A stretch of DNA of 14,312 nt from an uncultured Cetobacterium sp. (GCA_900766645.1 CAAFWD010000022.1:1-14312), one strand, 5' to 3'; numbered from the stretch's first letter, positions 1-7,504 are shown. Notes: generated from the letters alone by a model not told the origin. Program-made: numbers and translations.

Positions 1-2
1 AT

Positions 3-78
<76 letters not shown>

Positions 79-92
79 TTTGAGATATTAAG

Positions 93-117
93 ATCCTGTT
101 TAAACAGGATTTTTTTA
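93..117 (+). terminator. Rho-independent terminator after tRNA-Thr
   Basis: A perfect 18-base palindrome, ATCCTGTTTAAACAGGAT (93-110), is followed directly by a run of T and ATTTTTT. It sits 14 bases after the tRNA CCA end and should end the tRNA transcript. The folded stem would have about 7 pairs with a TTAA-type loop. Confidence 0.85.
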
Positions 118-167
118 TTTTTTGTAAAAATTTCTAGCAATACAGGTATACTGAACAATATAAAAAA

Positions 168-202
168 TTCCTTTAAAAATTTTCTGTTAAATATTAAAGG
201 AA
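168..202. repeat. Inverted repeat in the leader of the membrane protein gene
   Basis: TTCCTTTAA (168-176) pairs with TTAAAGGAA (194-202) across a 17-base loop. On the + strand it is followed by A rather than T, so it is not a + strand terminator. On the - strand it is followed by TTTTTT, but no - strand gene ends there. A transcript from the possible TATACT at 147-152 would contain it. It may be chance in AT-rich sequence. Confidence 0.45.
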
Positions 203-219
203 AAAAAACTACGATTTTC

Positions 220-225
220 TATAAT
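220..225 (+). promoter_or_regulatory. Possible -10 element for the membrane protein/transaldolase pair
   Basis: A perfect TATAAT lies about 39 bases before the TTG start at 264. At 17-base spacing the -35 position reads AAGGAA, which is poor, so this is only a candidate. A second possible -10, TATACT, lies at 147-152, upstream of an inverted repeat (168-202). Together these account for the stretch between the tRNA terminator and the first gene. Confidence 0.35.
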
Positions 226-263
226 GATTATAGACAGATTAATAACGAATAAAGGAGGAAGCC

Positions 264-674
264 TTGATAAGGTATGTAAATACAAAAGATGAATTAAAGA
301 AAGCTGTAAAAGAAAAAGCTAATGAGATAATTATAGTTAATGACTCTCTTGCAAATCAAATTAAAAATGCAAAAGATTCTTCAAAAAAGCATATATTATT
401 ATTAGTAATATCTTTATTTACAGTTATTGCATCAGGGTTTTTTAATTTAAACTACGTAGGTTGGACTTGGAAAATTTTAAGTTTGCTAGGAATAGGAATA
501 GTTTTTTATATTTATCCATCCTTAGTTTTTTCTATAATTTTTTTAGGAGGATTAACTTTTTATAATATATATATAGCTTATAATTTAGAAATAGATGAAT
601 CAGAAGATGATACAAAAAAAGAGGTAAAAATAAATGTGAAAGGAAAATTTATATTAAAATTGAAACAAGAGTAG
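264..674 (+). CDS. Small membrane protein of unknown function
   Basis: I do not recognise a named family for this 136-residue protein. Residues 1-40 are polar and charged (MIRYVNTKDELKKA, then an EIIIVND strand), suggesting a small cytoplasmic alpha/beta segment. Hydrophobic stretches at about 43-61, 69-84 and 86-106 imply two or three membrane helices. The tail is acidic (EIDESEDD, 109-116) and then lysine-rich with alternating hydrophobics. The start is TTG at 264, placed five bases after a strong AAAGGAGG (251-258). The ATG at 274 is out of frame, so TTG is well supported. The gene ends 21 bases before the transaldolase, which has its own AGGAGG, so the two are probably co-transcribed. Nothing in the sequence indicates an enzymatic role. 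Coding is well supported; function is open. Confidence 0.8.
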   Translation: MIRYVNTKDELKKAVKEKANEIIIVNDSLANQIKNAKDSSKKHILLLVISLFTVIASGFFNLNYVGWTWKILSLLGIGIVFYIYPSLVFSIIFLGGLTFYNIYIAYNLEIDESEDDTKKEVKINVKGKFILKLKQE

Positions 675-695
675 AAAATTTTTAGGAGGTAGAGT

Positions 696-1337
696 ATGAG
701 ATTTTTTATTGATACCGCAAATATTAATGAAATAGAAGAGATTAATGACTTAGGGATTATATCTGGAGTAACAACAAATCCAAGCTTAGTATCTAAAGAA
801 AATAAAAATTTTAAAGAACTTATTGATGAAATTTCTATGATTGTAGATGGGCCTATTAGTGCTGAGGTCATATCCTTAGATGCTGAGGGGATGATAAAAG
901 AGGGATTAGATTTAGCAAATATTAATGATAATGTGGTAATAAAGTTACCGATGACTAAAGATGGATTAAAAGCGTGTAAAGAGTTGAGTCAACAAGGGAT
1001 AAAAGTGAATATGACTTTAATATTTTCAGTAAATCAGGCGTTACTAGCTGCAAGAGCAGGGGCAGCATATGTAAGTCCATTTTTAGGAAGATTAGATGAT
1101 ATAGGAGATAGTGGATTAGATTTAATAGAAGAGATAATAGGAGTATTTTTTGTTCATTGTGTAGATTCAGAGGTTATTGCAGCAAGTATAAGAAATCCTT
1201 TACATGTTAAAGAAGTTGCAAAAAGAGGAGCTCATATAGCAACAGTTCCATATAAAATTTTGATGAAGATGATAGAGCATCCATTAACTGATGAAGGAAT
1301 AGAAAAATTTTTAAAAGATTGGGAAAGAAAAAAATAA
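696..1337 (+). CDS. tal: Transaldolase, short TalC/FSA-like subfamily
   Basis: This 213-residue protein is a class I aldolase of the short transaldolase type, moving a dihydroxyacetone unit between sugar phosphates in the non-oxidative pentose phosphate pathway (cytoplasm). Visible motifs are the N-terminal FIDTAN with D6, TTNPSLV (26-32), the Schiff-base lysine K83 in VVIKLPMT, NMTLIFS (105-111), SPFLGRLDDIG (127-137), AASIRNPLHV (162-171) and ATVPYKIL near 182-189. The family contains both transaldolases and fructose-6-phosphate aldolases. E57 and F129 here match the transaldolase pattern, where E. coli FsaA has Gln and Tyr, so I favour transaldolase. The length is normal. AGGAGG at 684-689 precedes the ATG. 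It follows the membrane protein at a 21-base gap and converges on dinB, sharing a hairpin that begins at its stop codon. Confidence 0.93.
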   Translation: MRFFIDTANINEIEEINDLGIISGVTTNPSLVSKENKNFKELIDEISMIVDGPISAEVISLDAEGMIKEGLDLANINDNVVIKLPMTKDGLKACKELSQQGIKVNMTLIFSVNQALLAARAGAAYVSPFLGRLDDIGDSGLDLIEEIIGVFFVHCVDSEVIAASIRNPLHVKEVAKRGAHIATVPYKILMKMIEHPLTDEGIEKFLKDWERKK

Positions 1338-1364
1338 GGAGAGGTTTTAATTAAAACCTCTCCT
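1337..1364. terminator. Bidirectional hairpin between tal and dinB
   Basis: A perfect 28-base palindrome has arm AGGAGAGGTTTT joined through AATT. Its left edge overlaps the tal stop codon, and its right half is the last codons and stop (1351-1353) of dinB. On the - strand the hairpin is followed by TATTTTTTTCTTT, a good U tract for ending dinB. On the + strand the following CTCTTTAAATTCTTT is weaker. The convergent genes are only 13 bases apart. Confidence 0.8.
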
Positions 1365-2418
1365 CTTTAAATTCTTTAAAAGTAAGTTGTCTATGAGATT
1401 TACTAATAAGATTACCAAAGGATACCCCTAATAGTTTTACTTTTTTATAGAAGTTAACCGAAGAAATAAGTTCATCTACAGATGATTTTAAAATCTCTTC
1501 ATCATCAGTTGGAATAAAACGAGTTTTTGATCTAGTAATAGTTTCTCTATCTTCAAATCTAACTTTAATAGAAACAGTTTTTGTTAAAAAGTCATTTTTT
1601 ATCAATCGTTTATATGTCCATTGAAATAAGTCATCAATTTCTCTATTGATTTCAACATCTGAATCTAGAGGGATTCTAAAAGTATTCTCATTTCCAATGG
1701 AGTGAGTAGGTCTATTAAACTCAATCTCTCTGTGATCAATTCCTCGGCTGTAAGTAAATAAAAGTTCTCCTCTAGATGTTCCGTATTTTGAAGTTAATTC
1801 CTTTAAAGAAAATTTAAAAACATCACTAACTTTTTCAATTCCTTCTTTTTTAAGAATTTTTTCGAATTTAGATCCAACTCCTGGGAGTTTTCTGATATTT
1901 TGATCTTTTATAAATTCAACAAAATCATTTTCAGAATTAAATATAAATTGTCCTCCTGGCTTATTAATATCACTTGCAATTTTAGCTGTAAGCTTATTTA
2001 TTCCAATTCCAACAGAACATGTAAGTCCAGTAACTTCTTTTATTCTTTTTCTAAAAAGGTTACCAAAAGCTTCCTTTGATGAAAATTTTTTTATAATATC
2101 AGTAATATCAATATATCCCTCGTCAAGGGCTATGAATTCAACTTTATGAGTTATTTTGGAGACTAAATTTTGGATGATATGAGATTCTTCAATATATTTG
2201 TCTTTATCAACAGGAACGACAATAAGTCTTGGACAAAGTTTTTTAGCTTCGCTTGTGGGCATAGCTGAATGAATTCCAAATTTTCGAGCTGGATAATTAG
2301 CAGTTGTAACAACTCCACCAGCAACGACCATAGGTTTACCTATGTACTTTTTATTGTCTCTCATTTCTATAGAAGCATAAAAACAATCCATATCATAATG
2401 TAAAATAACTTTTTCCAT
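1351..2418 (-). CDS. dinB: DNA polymerase IV (Y-family, DinB)
   Basis: This is an error-prone translesion polymerase of 355 residues, the normal length for DinB. The palm motif is HYDMDCFYAS, with metal ligand D9 and probable steric-gate Y14. ALDEGYID holds D99 and E100. Other motifs are ARKFGIHSAMPT, SVGIGINKLTAKIAS, NKPGGQ and the helix-hairpin-helix LPGVGSKF. The little-finger domain ends with QLTF (344-347), which resembles a beta-clamp binding motif. I place the start at the ATG ending at 2418, because AAGGAGG lies five bases upstream (2424-2430) and the family begins near MxKxIxHxDMD. The frame stays open for 16 more codons with no support. No LexA-type box is evident. A TATAAT on the - strand (2484-2489) is a weak promoter candidate. 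The gene is divergent from the nrd operon. Confidence 0.95.
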   Translation of the reverse strand: MEKVILHYDMDCFYASIEMRDNKKYIGKPMVVAGGVVTTANYPARKFGIHSAMPTSEAKKLCPRLIVVPVDKDKYIEESHIIQNLVSKITHKVEFIALDEGYIDITDIIKKFSSKEAFGNLFRKRIKEVTGLTCSVGIGINKLTAKIASDINKPGGQFIFNSENDFVEFIKDQNIRKLPGVGSKFEKILKKEGIEKVSDVFKFSLKELTSKYGTSRGELLFTYSRGIDHREIEFNRPTHSIGNENTFRIPLDSDVEINREIDDLFQWTYKRLIKNDFLTKTVSIKVRFEDRETITRSKTRFIPTDDEEILKSSVDELISSVNFYKKVKLLGVSFGNLISKSHRQLTFKEFKEERF

Positions 2419-2510
2419 AGGAACCTCCTTTTTTATAATATATATTTTATCATAAAATTTGCACAAAAATAAACAGGTTAAAAATTATACAGAATTAATA
2501 TAAAATATTG

Positions 2511-2539
2511 TTGAGTTTTTTTGTAGAATATGGCATAAT
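2511..2539 (+). promoter_or_regulatory. Promoter of the nrd operon
   Basis: The -35 is TTGAGT (2511-2516). A 17-base spacer follows, then -10 CATAAT (2534-2539) with TGG immediately before it, an extended -10. Transcription would start near 2546, inside the first NrdR box. The leader to the glutaredoxin ATG would be about 60 bases. Confidence 0.65.
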
Positions 2540-2541
2540 TT

Positions 2542-2557
2542 ATACTATATATTGTAT
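2542..2557. promoter_or_regulatory. NrdR box 1 (upstream operator)
   Basis: ATACTATATATTGTAT matches the published NrdR-box consensus acaCwAtATaTwGtgt at 14 of 16 positions, including the strongly conserved C4 and G13. It overlaps the predicted transcription start of the nrd operon. Its start is exactly 31 bp from the second box, about three helical turns, the known arrangement for paired NrdR boxes. Confidence 0.85.
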
Positions 2558-2572
2558 TTAAAAAAATAAACT

Positions 2573-2588
2573 CCACTATATATAGTGG
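2573..2588. promoter_or_regulatory. NrdR box 2 (downstream operator)
   Basis: CCACTATATATAGTGG is a perfect 16-bp palindrome and matches the NrdR-box consensus at every position except the two outermost. It lies 15 bp after box 1 and ends just before the AAGGAGG of the first nrd gene. NrdR is an ATP-cone repressor of ribonucleotide reductase genes. Its gene is not in this window. Confidence 0.88.
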
Positions 2589-2605
2589 TTTCAAGGAGGG
2601 TATAG

Positions 2606-2809
2606 ATGATTAAGATATATGGAAAAGATAATTGTAGTAAGTGTGAAACTTTAAAGAATATTTTAAATGAAAAGGGGATTTCTTTTGAATATTCAGATGA
2701 TATAAAAACATTAATGGTAGTGGCAAGTAAAGCTAGAATTATGAGTGCACCAGTAGTTGAATATGAAGAAAAGTTTTATTCTATGGAAAACTTTTTAGAG
2801 GTTATATAG
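2606..2809 (+). CDS. Glutaredoxin-like thiol-redox protein of the nrd operon
   Basis: This 67-residue thioredoxin-fold protein has the redox motif C10-S-K-C13 close to the N-terminus after a beta strand (MIKIYGKDN) and a cis-proline motif SAPVV (P49). The size and layout match NrdH-type or minimal glutaredoxins. The inferred role is reduction of the C-terminal cysteine pair of NrdA after each turnover. AAGGAGGG (2593-2600) precedes the ATG. The stop is one base from the nrdA start, so translation is probably coupled. It is the first gene behind the paired NrdR boxes. Whether it is recharged by glutathione or by thioredoxin reductase cannot be told from sequence. Confidence 0.88.
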   Translation: MIKIYGKDNCSKCETLKNILNEKGISFEYSDDIKTLMVVASKARIMSAPVVEYEEKFYSMENFLEVI

Positions 2810-2810
2810 T

Positions 2811-5057
2811 ATGAGATATGTTATAAATAGAGAAAATATAAGAGAAAAACTAGATATAACAAAAATTAGAGAAAAATTAGTGAGAGCTTGCGATGGACTT
2901 GAAGTTAATATGGTTGAATTAGAGAGTCATATAGAATCAATATATCAAGAGGATATAACAACAAAAAAAATACAAGAGTCTCTTATAAATCAGGCTGTAA
3001 GTATGACTAGTTTCGAGGAAAGCGATTGGAGTTTTGTTGCAGGAAGATTACTTATGATGGAAACAGAAAGAGAAGTATTCCATAAAAGAGGATTTTCTTA
3101 TGGTGAGTTCGCAAAAACTATAGATACGTTAGTTGGAAAAAATATTTATGATGAAAGACTAAAAGATTATTCGTTAGAAGAGATAAAAGAGCTTGAAAAA
3201 GAGATTGATAATACAAGAGATATGATATATGACTATGCAGGGGCAAACATGCTTGTTAATAGGTATCTTTTAAAATATATGGGGAATATATATGAGCTAC
3301 CTCAAGAGGTATTTATGTGTATTTCAATGCTTTTAGCTCTAAACGAAAAAGATAGAGTTAGTGTCGCTAAAAAGTTTTATAATGCCCTTTCTTTAAAGAA
3401 AATATCTTTAGCAACACCGATTTTAGCAAACTTAAGAGTTCCAAACGGAAATCTCTCATCTTGCTTTATAACTGCTATGGATGATAATATTGAATCAATT
3501 TTTTATAATATTGATACAATAGCAAAAATAAGTAAGAATGGAGGAGGAGTAGGGCTTAATATTTCAAGAATTAGAGGTAAAAACTCAATGGTAAATGGAT
3601 ATTTTAATGCTAGTGGTGGAGTTGTCCCATGGATTAAAATAGTTAACGATACAGCTGTTGCAGTAAATCAGCAAGGTAGAAGAGCTGGAGCGGTAACTGT
3701 CGCTCTTGATTCTTGGCATTTAGATATTGAGCATTTTTTAGAGCTTCAAACAGAAAATGGAGATCAAAGAGGAAAGGCTTATGATATTTATCCACAAGTT
3801 GTACTTTCAGATCTTTTTATGAGAAGAGTTGAAGAGGATAAGGAGTGGACTTTAGTTGATCCTTATGAGATTAGACAAAAGTATAATATAGAACTTTGTG
3901 AGATATTTGGAGAGCAGTTTGAAGAGTTATATCTTAAATTGGAAAAAGATCCTGAATTAAAATTAACTAAAAAAATAAAAGCTAGAGAGCTATTTAAAAG
4001 TATAATGAAAGTCCAAATTGAAACAGGAATGCCTTATCTTTTCTTTAAAGATAGAGCTAACTTATTAAATCATAATTCTCATATGGGCATGATAGGAAAT
4101 GGAAATTTATGTATGGAGAGTTTTTCTAATTTTTCACCAACTAAAAACTTTAAAGAAACAATAGATGGAGAAAAAAATATAAGAGAAAGTTTAATGGGAG
4201 AAGTTCATACATGTAATTTAGTTTCTTTAAATTTAGCAGAACTAGAAAAAAAAGAATTGAAAGAGATTGTTTTTACAGCGGTAAGAATTTTAGATAATAC
4301 AATTGATTTAACAAAAACGCCTATAAAAGAATCTGATAAGCATAATAATCAATATAGAACTATTGGGGTAGGAGCCATGGGTCTAGCAGATTATTTAGCA
4401 AGAGAATTTATGATTTATGAGGATTCTATTCAAGAAATTGATGAACTTTTTGAAATGATATCTATGTATTCTGTTGAGGCTTCAGCAAATTTAGCAAAAG
4501 AAAGAGGAAAATATCCTCTATATAAAGGATCTAAATGGGATCAAGGAATATTCTTTGGAAATAATAAGAATTGGTATAAAGAGAATTCTGTTTATAGTGA
4601 TGAATGGTCTAAAATTTTTGAACTGGTAGAAAAATATGGACTTCGTAATGGAGAGTTAACAGCAGTTGCTCCAAATACATCAACATCACTGTTAATGGGG
4701 GCTACGGCATCTGTTAATCCAACTTTTTCTAGATTTTATATTGAAAAAAATCAAAAGGGAGCAGTTCCAAGAGCTGTAAAATATTTAAAAGATAGATCTT
4801 GGTTTTATCCAGAATTTAAAAATGTAGATCCAAAAGTTTATGTCACAATAATGAGTAGAATAGGTAAATGGATAACTCAAGGAGTTTCTATGGAACTTAT
4901 TTTTGATTTGAATAAAAATATAAAAGCTAAAGATATTTATGAGACATACTTAACAGCATGGAAAGAGGGTTGTAAGTCAGTTTATTATATAAGAACAATT
5001 CAAAAAAATACAAATGCGATAAATGAAAAAGAGGAGTGTGAAAGCTGCAGTGGATAG
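2811..5057 (+). CDS. nrdA: Class Ia ribonucleoside-diphosphate reductase, alpha (large) subunit
   Basis: This catalytic subunit reduces ribonucleoside diphosphates to deoxyribonucleotides. Residues 1-90 form an ATP-cone, the allosteric activity site, aligning with the E. coli NrdA N-terminus. The 10-stranded barrel carries C218 and C468 (the reducible pair, in NLSSC and VHTCNL), with N432, C434 (thiyl radical) and E436 in NGNLCMES. The finger-loop region includes NGGGVGLNISRIRG (243-256). The radical-transfer tyrosines are Y725 and Y726 in CKSVYYIRT. The C-terminal tail ends CESCSG, giving the shuttle cysteines C743 and C746. At 748 residues it is normal length for NrdA. It starts one base after the glutaredoxin stop, and its last codons overlap the start of nrdB. 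There is no nrdI nearby, which argues against class Ib. Confidence 0.96.
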   Translation: MRYVINRENIREKLDITKIREKLVRACDGLEVNMVELESHIESIYQEDITTKKIQESLINQAVSMTSFEESDWSFVAGRLLMMETEREVFHKRGFSYGEFAKTIDTLVGKNIYDERLKDYSLEEIKELEKEIDNTRDMIYDYAGANMLVNRYLLKYMGNIYELPQEVFMCISMLLALNEKDRVSVAKKFYNALSLKKISLATPILANLRVPNGNLSSCFITAMDDNIESIFYNIDTIAKISKNGGGVGLNISRIRGKNSMVNGYFNASGGVVPWIKIVNDTAVAVNQQGRRAGAVTVALDSWHLDIEHFLELQTENGDQRGKAYDIYPQVVLSDLFMRRVEEDKEWTLVDPYEIRQKYNIELCEIFGEQFEELYLKLEKDPELKLTKKIKARELFKSIMKVQIETGMPYLFFKDRANLLNHNSHMGMIGNGNLCMESFSNFSPTKNFKETIDGEKNIRESLMGEVHTCNLVSLNLAELEKKELKEIVFTAVRILDNTIDLTKTPIKESDKHNNQYRTIGVGAMGLADYLAREFMIYEDSIQEIDELFEMISMYSVEASANLAKERGKYPLYKGSKWDQGIFFGNNKNWYKENSVYSDEWSKIFELVEKYGLRNGELTAVAPNTSTSLLMGATASVNPTFSRFYIEKNQKGAVPRAVKYLKDRSWFYPEFKNVDPKVYVTIMSRIGKWITQGVSMELIFDLNKNIKAKDIYETYLTAWKEGCKSVYYIRTIQKNTNAINEKEECESCSG

Positions 5058-6084
5058 AAAAAAGCTTTTTAATCCAGAGGGAATAGATAGTTTAAATGCT
5101 AGAAAAATAATAAAAGGAAATAGTACAAATATTTTTAATTTGAATAATGTAAGATATCAATGGGCAAATCTTTTGTATAGAACTATGATGGGAAATTTTT
5201 GGATTCCAGAAAAAATAGATTTGACTCAAGATAAGAATGATTATAATAATTTAACAGATTATGAAAAGTCAGCTTATGATGGAATATTATCTTTTTTAAT
5301 ATTTTTAGATAGTATTCAAACCAACAATATTCCAAATGTTTCTGATTATATAACGGCTCCAGAGGTAAACTTAATTTTATCTATTCAAACTTTCCAAGAG
5401 GCTATACACTCTCAGTCTTATCAGTACATAATTGAGACAATATTACCTAAAGAAACAAGAAATTCTATTTATGATAAATGGAGAGAAGACAAAGTTCTTT
5501 ATGAGAGAAATAAGTATATAGCAGAAGTTTATCAAAAATTTATAGATGAACCAAGTGATGAAAATTTTGCAAGAGTTATAGTAGCAGATTATTTATTAGA
5601 ATCAATATATTTCTATAATGGATTTAACTTTTTCTATCTTTTAGCTAGTAGAAATAGAATGATGGGAACATCAGACATTATAAGACTTATAAATAGAGAT
5701 GAATTGTCTCATGTTGTTATTTTCCAGCAACTTATAAGAGAGATAAAAAGTGAAAATTCTAACTTTTTTAATGAAAAAGAGATATATGAAATGTTTGAAT
5801 TAGCTGTTGAGCAAGAAATAGCTTGGACAAACCATATAATAGGAGATCAGATTTTAGGAATAACTAAAGAAACAACAGAAAAATATACTAAATGGCTTGC
5901 TAATGAAAGATTAAAAGCTATAGGTTTAAACTCTTTATATGATGGTTTTGAAAAAAATCCATACAAACATTTAGAAAAATTTGCTGACACAGAAGGAGAA
6001 GGAAATGTTAAAGCAAACTTTTTTGAAGGAAGCGTAACAAGTTATAATATGAGCTCATCAGTTGAAGGTTGGGAAGAATTTTAA
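5050..6084 (+). CDS. nrdB: Class Ia ribonucleoside-diphosphate reductase, beta (radical) subunit
   Basis: This ferritin-like subunit generates the tyrosyl radical for NrdA. With the GTG start at 5050 it has 344 residues. Di-metal ligands are D87 (FLDSIQTNN), E117 and H120 (EAIHSQSY), E184 (LLESIYFY), and E218 and H221 (RDELSH). The radical tyrosine Y124 is retained, so this is not the Phe-type class Ic. The C-terminus, GWEEF, is the probable NrdA-docking tail. The start is uncertain. The frame opens at ATG 5023 (residues MKKRSVKAAV), but AGGAG (5032-5036) lies inside that extension, and the family normally begins near xRKKLFNP. I therefore prefer GTG 5050, although its spacing from AGGAG (13 bases) is long. 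Either way it overlaps the nrdA end, implying coupled translation, and it closes the operon before a terminator. Confidence 0.95.
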   Translation: MDRKKLFNPEGIDSLNARKIIKGNSTNIFNLNNVRYQWANLLYRTMMGNFWIPEKIDLTQDKNDYNNLTDYEKSAYDGILSFLIFLDSIQTNNIPNVSDYITAPEVNLILSIQTFQEAIHSQSYQYIIETILPKETRNSIYDKWREDKVLYERNKYIAEVYQKFIDEPSDENFARVIVADYLLESIYFYNGFNFFYLLASRNRMMGTSDIIRLINRDELSHVVIFQQLIREIKSENSNFFNEKEIYEMFELAVEQEIAWTNHIIGDQILGITKETTEKYTKWLANERLKAIGLNSLYDGFEKNPYKHLEKFADTEGEGNVKANFFEGSVTSYNMSSSVEGWEEF

Positions 6085-6115
6085 AAAATAACCGCATTTT
6101 AGCGGTTATTTTTTT
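6084..6115 (+). terminator. Terminator of the nrd operon
   Basis: The stem is AAAAATAACCGC/GCGGTTATTTTT (loop ATTTTA), starting at the nrdB stop codon and running into a T tract (6109-6115). The A-rich left arm would also give a T tract on the - strand, but no - strand gene ends here. Confidence 0.9.
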
Positions 6116-6250
6116 ATATATATGCATTTTATAATTAAAAATATTGAAAAAAGTATATTGTGATAAAAAATAGAATGATATGTATAAAAAAAATTAATGA
6201 TTTATCATATAAGATATTGATACTTTCTATTTCTAAAAAAAATATGTTAG

Positions 6251-6259
6251 TGGTATAAT
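6251..6259 (+). promoter_or_regulatory. Extended -10 promoter of gltS
   Basis: TGG immediately precedes a perfect TATAAT (6254-6259), about 44 bases before the gltS ATG. The -35 position (6231-6236, TTCTAA) is weak, as is common with extended -10 promoters. The rest of the 6116-6250 gap is very AT-rich, and I see no gene or strong structure in it. Confidence 0.65.
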
Positions 6260-6302
6260 CCATTCAGCACACTTTATAAAATCATCAGAGGAGGTACATT
6301 AG

Positions 6303-7487
6303 ATGACTTTTGAGTTATCAACTATTCAAACTATAGCAATGTCAGTTGTGGTATTGTATATAGGAAAGTTCTTGAATAAAACATTTAAGTTTTTAAGAGA
6401 GAACTGTATACCTGAATCAGTAACAGGAGGAACAGCATTTTCAATAATTACATTTATTGGGTATGAAACAGGAATGTTTAAATTTATATTTGAAGATTCT
6501 TTGAGAAATATTTTTATGATTGCATTCTTCACAACTGTAGGGTATTCAGCAAGTTTAAAACTGCTTAAAAAAGCAGGAATGCCAGTATTTATGTTTTTAG
6601 CAGCTTCAGTGGGGCTAGCAGTTTCACAAAATATTGTAGGGGTTGGACTTGCACAAGTATTAAATCTTAATCCAATGATAGGATTAGCAACAGGTTCTAT
6701 GTCAACAACAGGAGGACCTGGAACAGCGGGAGCTTTTGCTCCTATATTAGAAAGTTATGGTGCTGAAGGAGCTACTGTTGTAGCTATGGCAACAGCAACA
6801 TATGCTTTAATAATGGGAAGTTTAATTGCAGGGCCTATTGCAAATAGACTTATAAAAAAACATGATCTGTTAAATAAAAGAGTAACAGGAGAAGTTTATG
6901 AGGATGATAGCAAAAAAGCTTCACTTGAGCCAAAAAATGTTTCAACAGCATCATTCCAAATTATTATTGCAATGGGAATAGGAAGTTTAATATCTAATTT
7001 CTTATCAAATATGGGTATTGTGTTACCATCTTATATAGGTGCTATGTTTGCAGCAGCTTTAATAAGAAACTTATCAGATTTCACAGGGGCTTATGAGGTT
7101 CATTTAGATATTATAAATATAATTGGTGGATTTACACTGACAATATTTTTATCAATGACATTAATGAGTTTTAAATTATGGGAGTTACAAGGGTTAGCAT
7201 TACCATTGGTAATTATGCTAGTGGCACAAACAGCATTAATATCATTATTTGCTTATTTTATAACATTTAGATTAACAGGGAAAGATTATGATGCAGTTGT
7301 TATGACAAGTGGGCATTGTGGATGTGGATTTGGAACAACACCAAAAGCATTAGCAAATATGGAAGCTTTAACAGCAAAGTATTTTCCATCACCAAAAGCT
7401 TTCTTTGTAATTCCAATTGTAGGAGGATTATTTATTGATTTCTTCAACGCTGGAATAATAACATTGTTCATGAATTTTCTACAATAA
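6303..7487 (+). CDS. gltS: Sodium/glutamate symporter (ESS family)
   Basis: This 394-residue inner-membrane carrier takes up glutamate with sodium. About ten hydrophobic segments are visible in two inverted halves, each with a glycine-rich re-entrant loop: STTGGPGTAGAF (134-145) in the first and SGHCGCGFGTTPKALANM (336-353) in the second, both typical of GltS. The C-terminal PIVGGLFIDFFNAGIITLFM also fits. The cytoplasmic loop near 184-212 is charged, and the length is normal for the family. AGAGGAGG (6287-6294) precedes the ATG. It is a single-gene unit with its own promoter and terminator. In an amino-acid fermenter, as the Fusobacteriota are, glutamate would be a carbon and energy source. 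Glutamate specificity is inferred from the family. Confidence 0.93.
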   Translation: MTFELSTIQTIAMSVVVLYIGKFLNKTFKFLRENCIPESVTGGTAFSIITFIGYETGMFKFIFEDSLRNIFMIAFFTTVGYSASLKLLKKAGMPVFMFLAASVGLAVSQNIVGVGLAQVLNLNPMIGLATGSMSTTGGPGTAGAFAPILESYGAEGATVVAMATATYALIMGSLIAGPIANRLIKKHDLLNKRVTGEVYEDDSKKASLEPKNVSTASFQIIIAMGIGSLISNFLSNMGIVLPSYIGAMFAAALIRNLSDFTGAYEVHLDIINIIGGFTLTIFLSMTLMSFKLWELQGLALPLVIMLVAQTALISLFAYFITFRLTGKDYDAVVMTSGHCGCGFGTTPKALANMEALTAKYFPSPKAFFVIPIVGGLFIDFFNAGIITLFMNFLQ

Positions 7488-7504
7488 TAGTTTTTAAGTA
7501 AAAG

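Noticed and set aside
578..871. Open frame of 97 codons on the - strand
   Set aside because: It is antisense across the junction of the membrane protein and tal genes, has low-complexity composition, and has no ribosome site or family resemblance.
2419..2466. Sixteen extra N-terminal codons for dinB
   Set aside because: The AAGGAGG site lies inside this extension five bases before an ATG that gives the standard DinB N-terminus.
2419..2510. LexA-type SOS operator upstream of dinB
   Set aside because: No GAAC-to-GTTC palindrome is present, and the AT-rich sequence offers only a weak -10 without a credible -35.
5023..6084. Class Ic or metal-free variant of NrdB
   Set aside because: All six metal ligands and the radical tyrosine are present in their usual motifs.
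6116..6250. Riboswitch or small RNA before gltS
   Set aside because: The stretch is very AT-rich with only short, weak inverted repeats and no recognisable conserved core.
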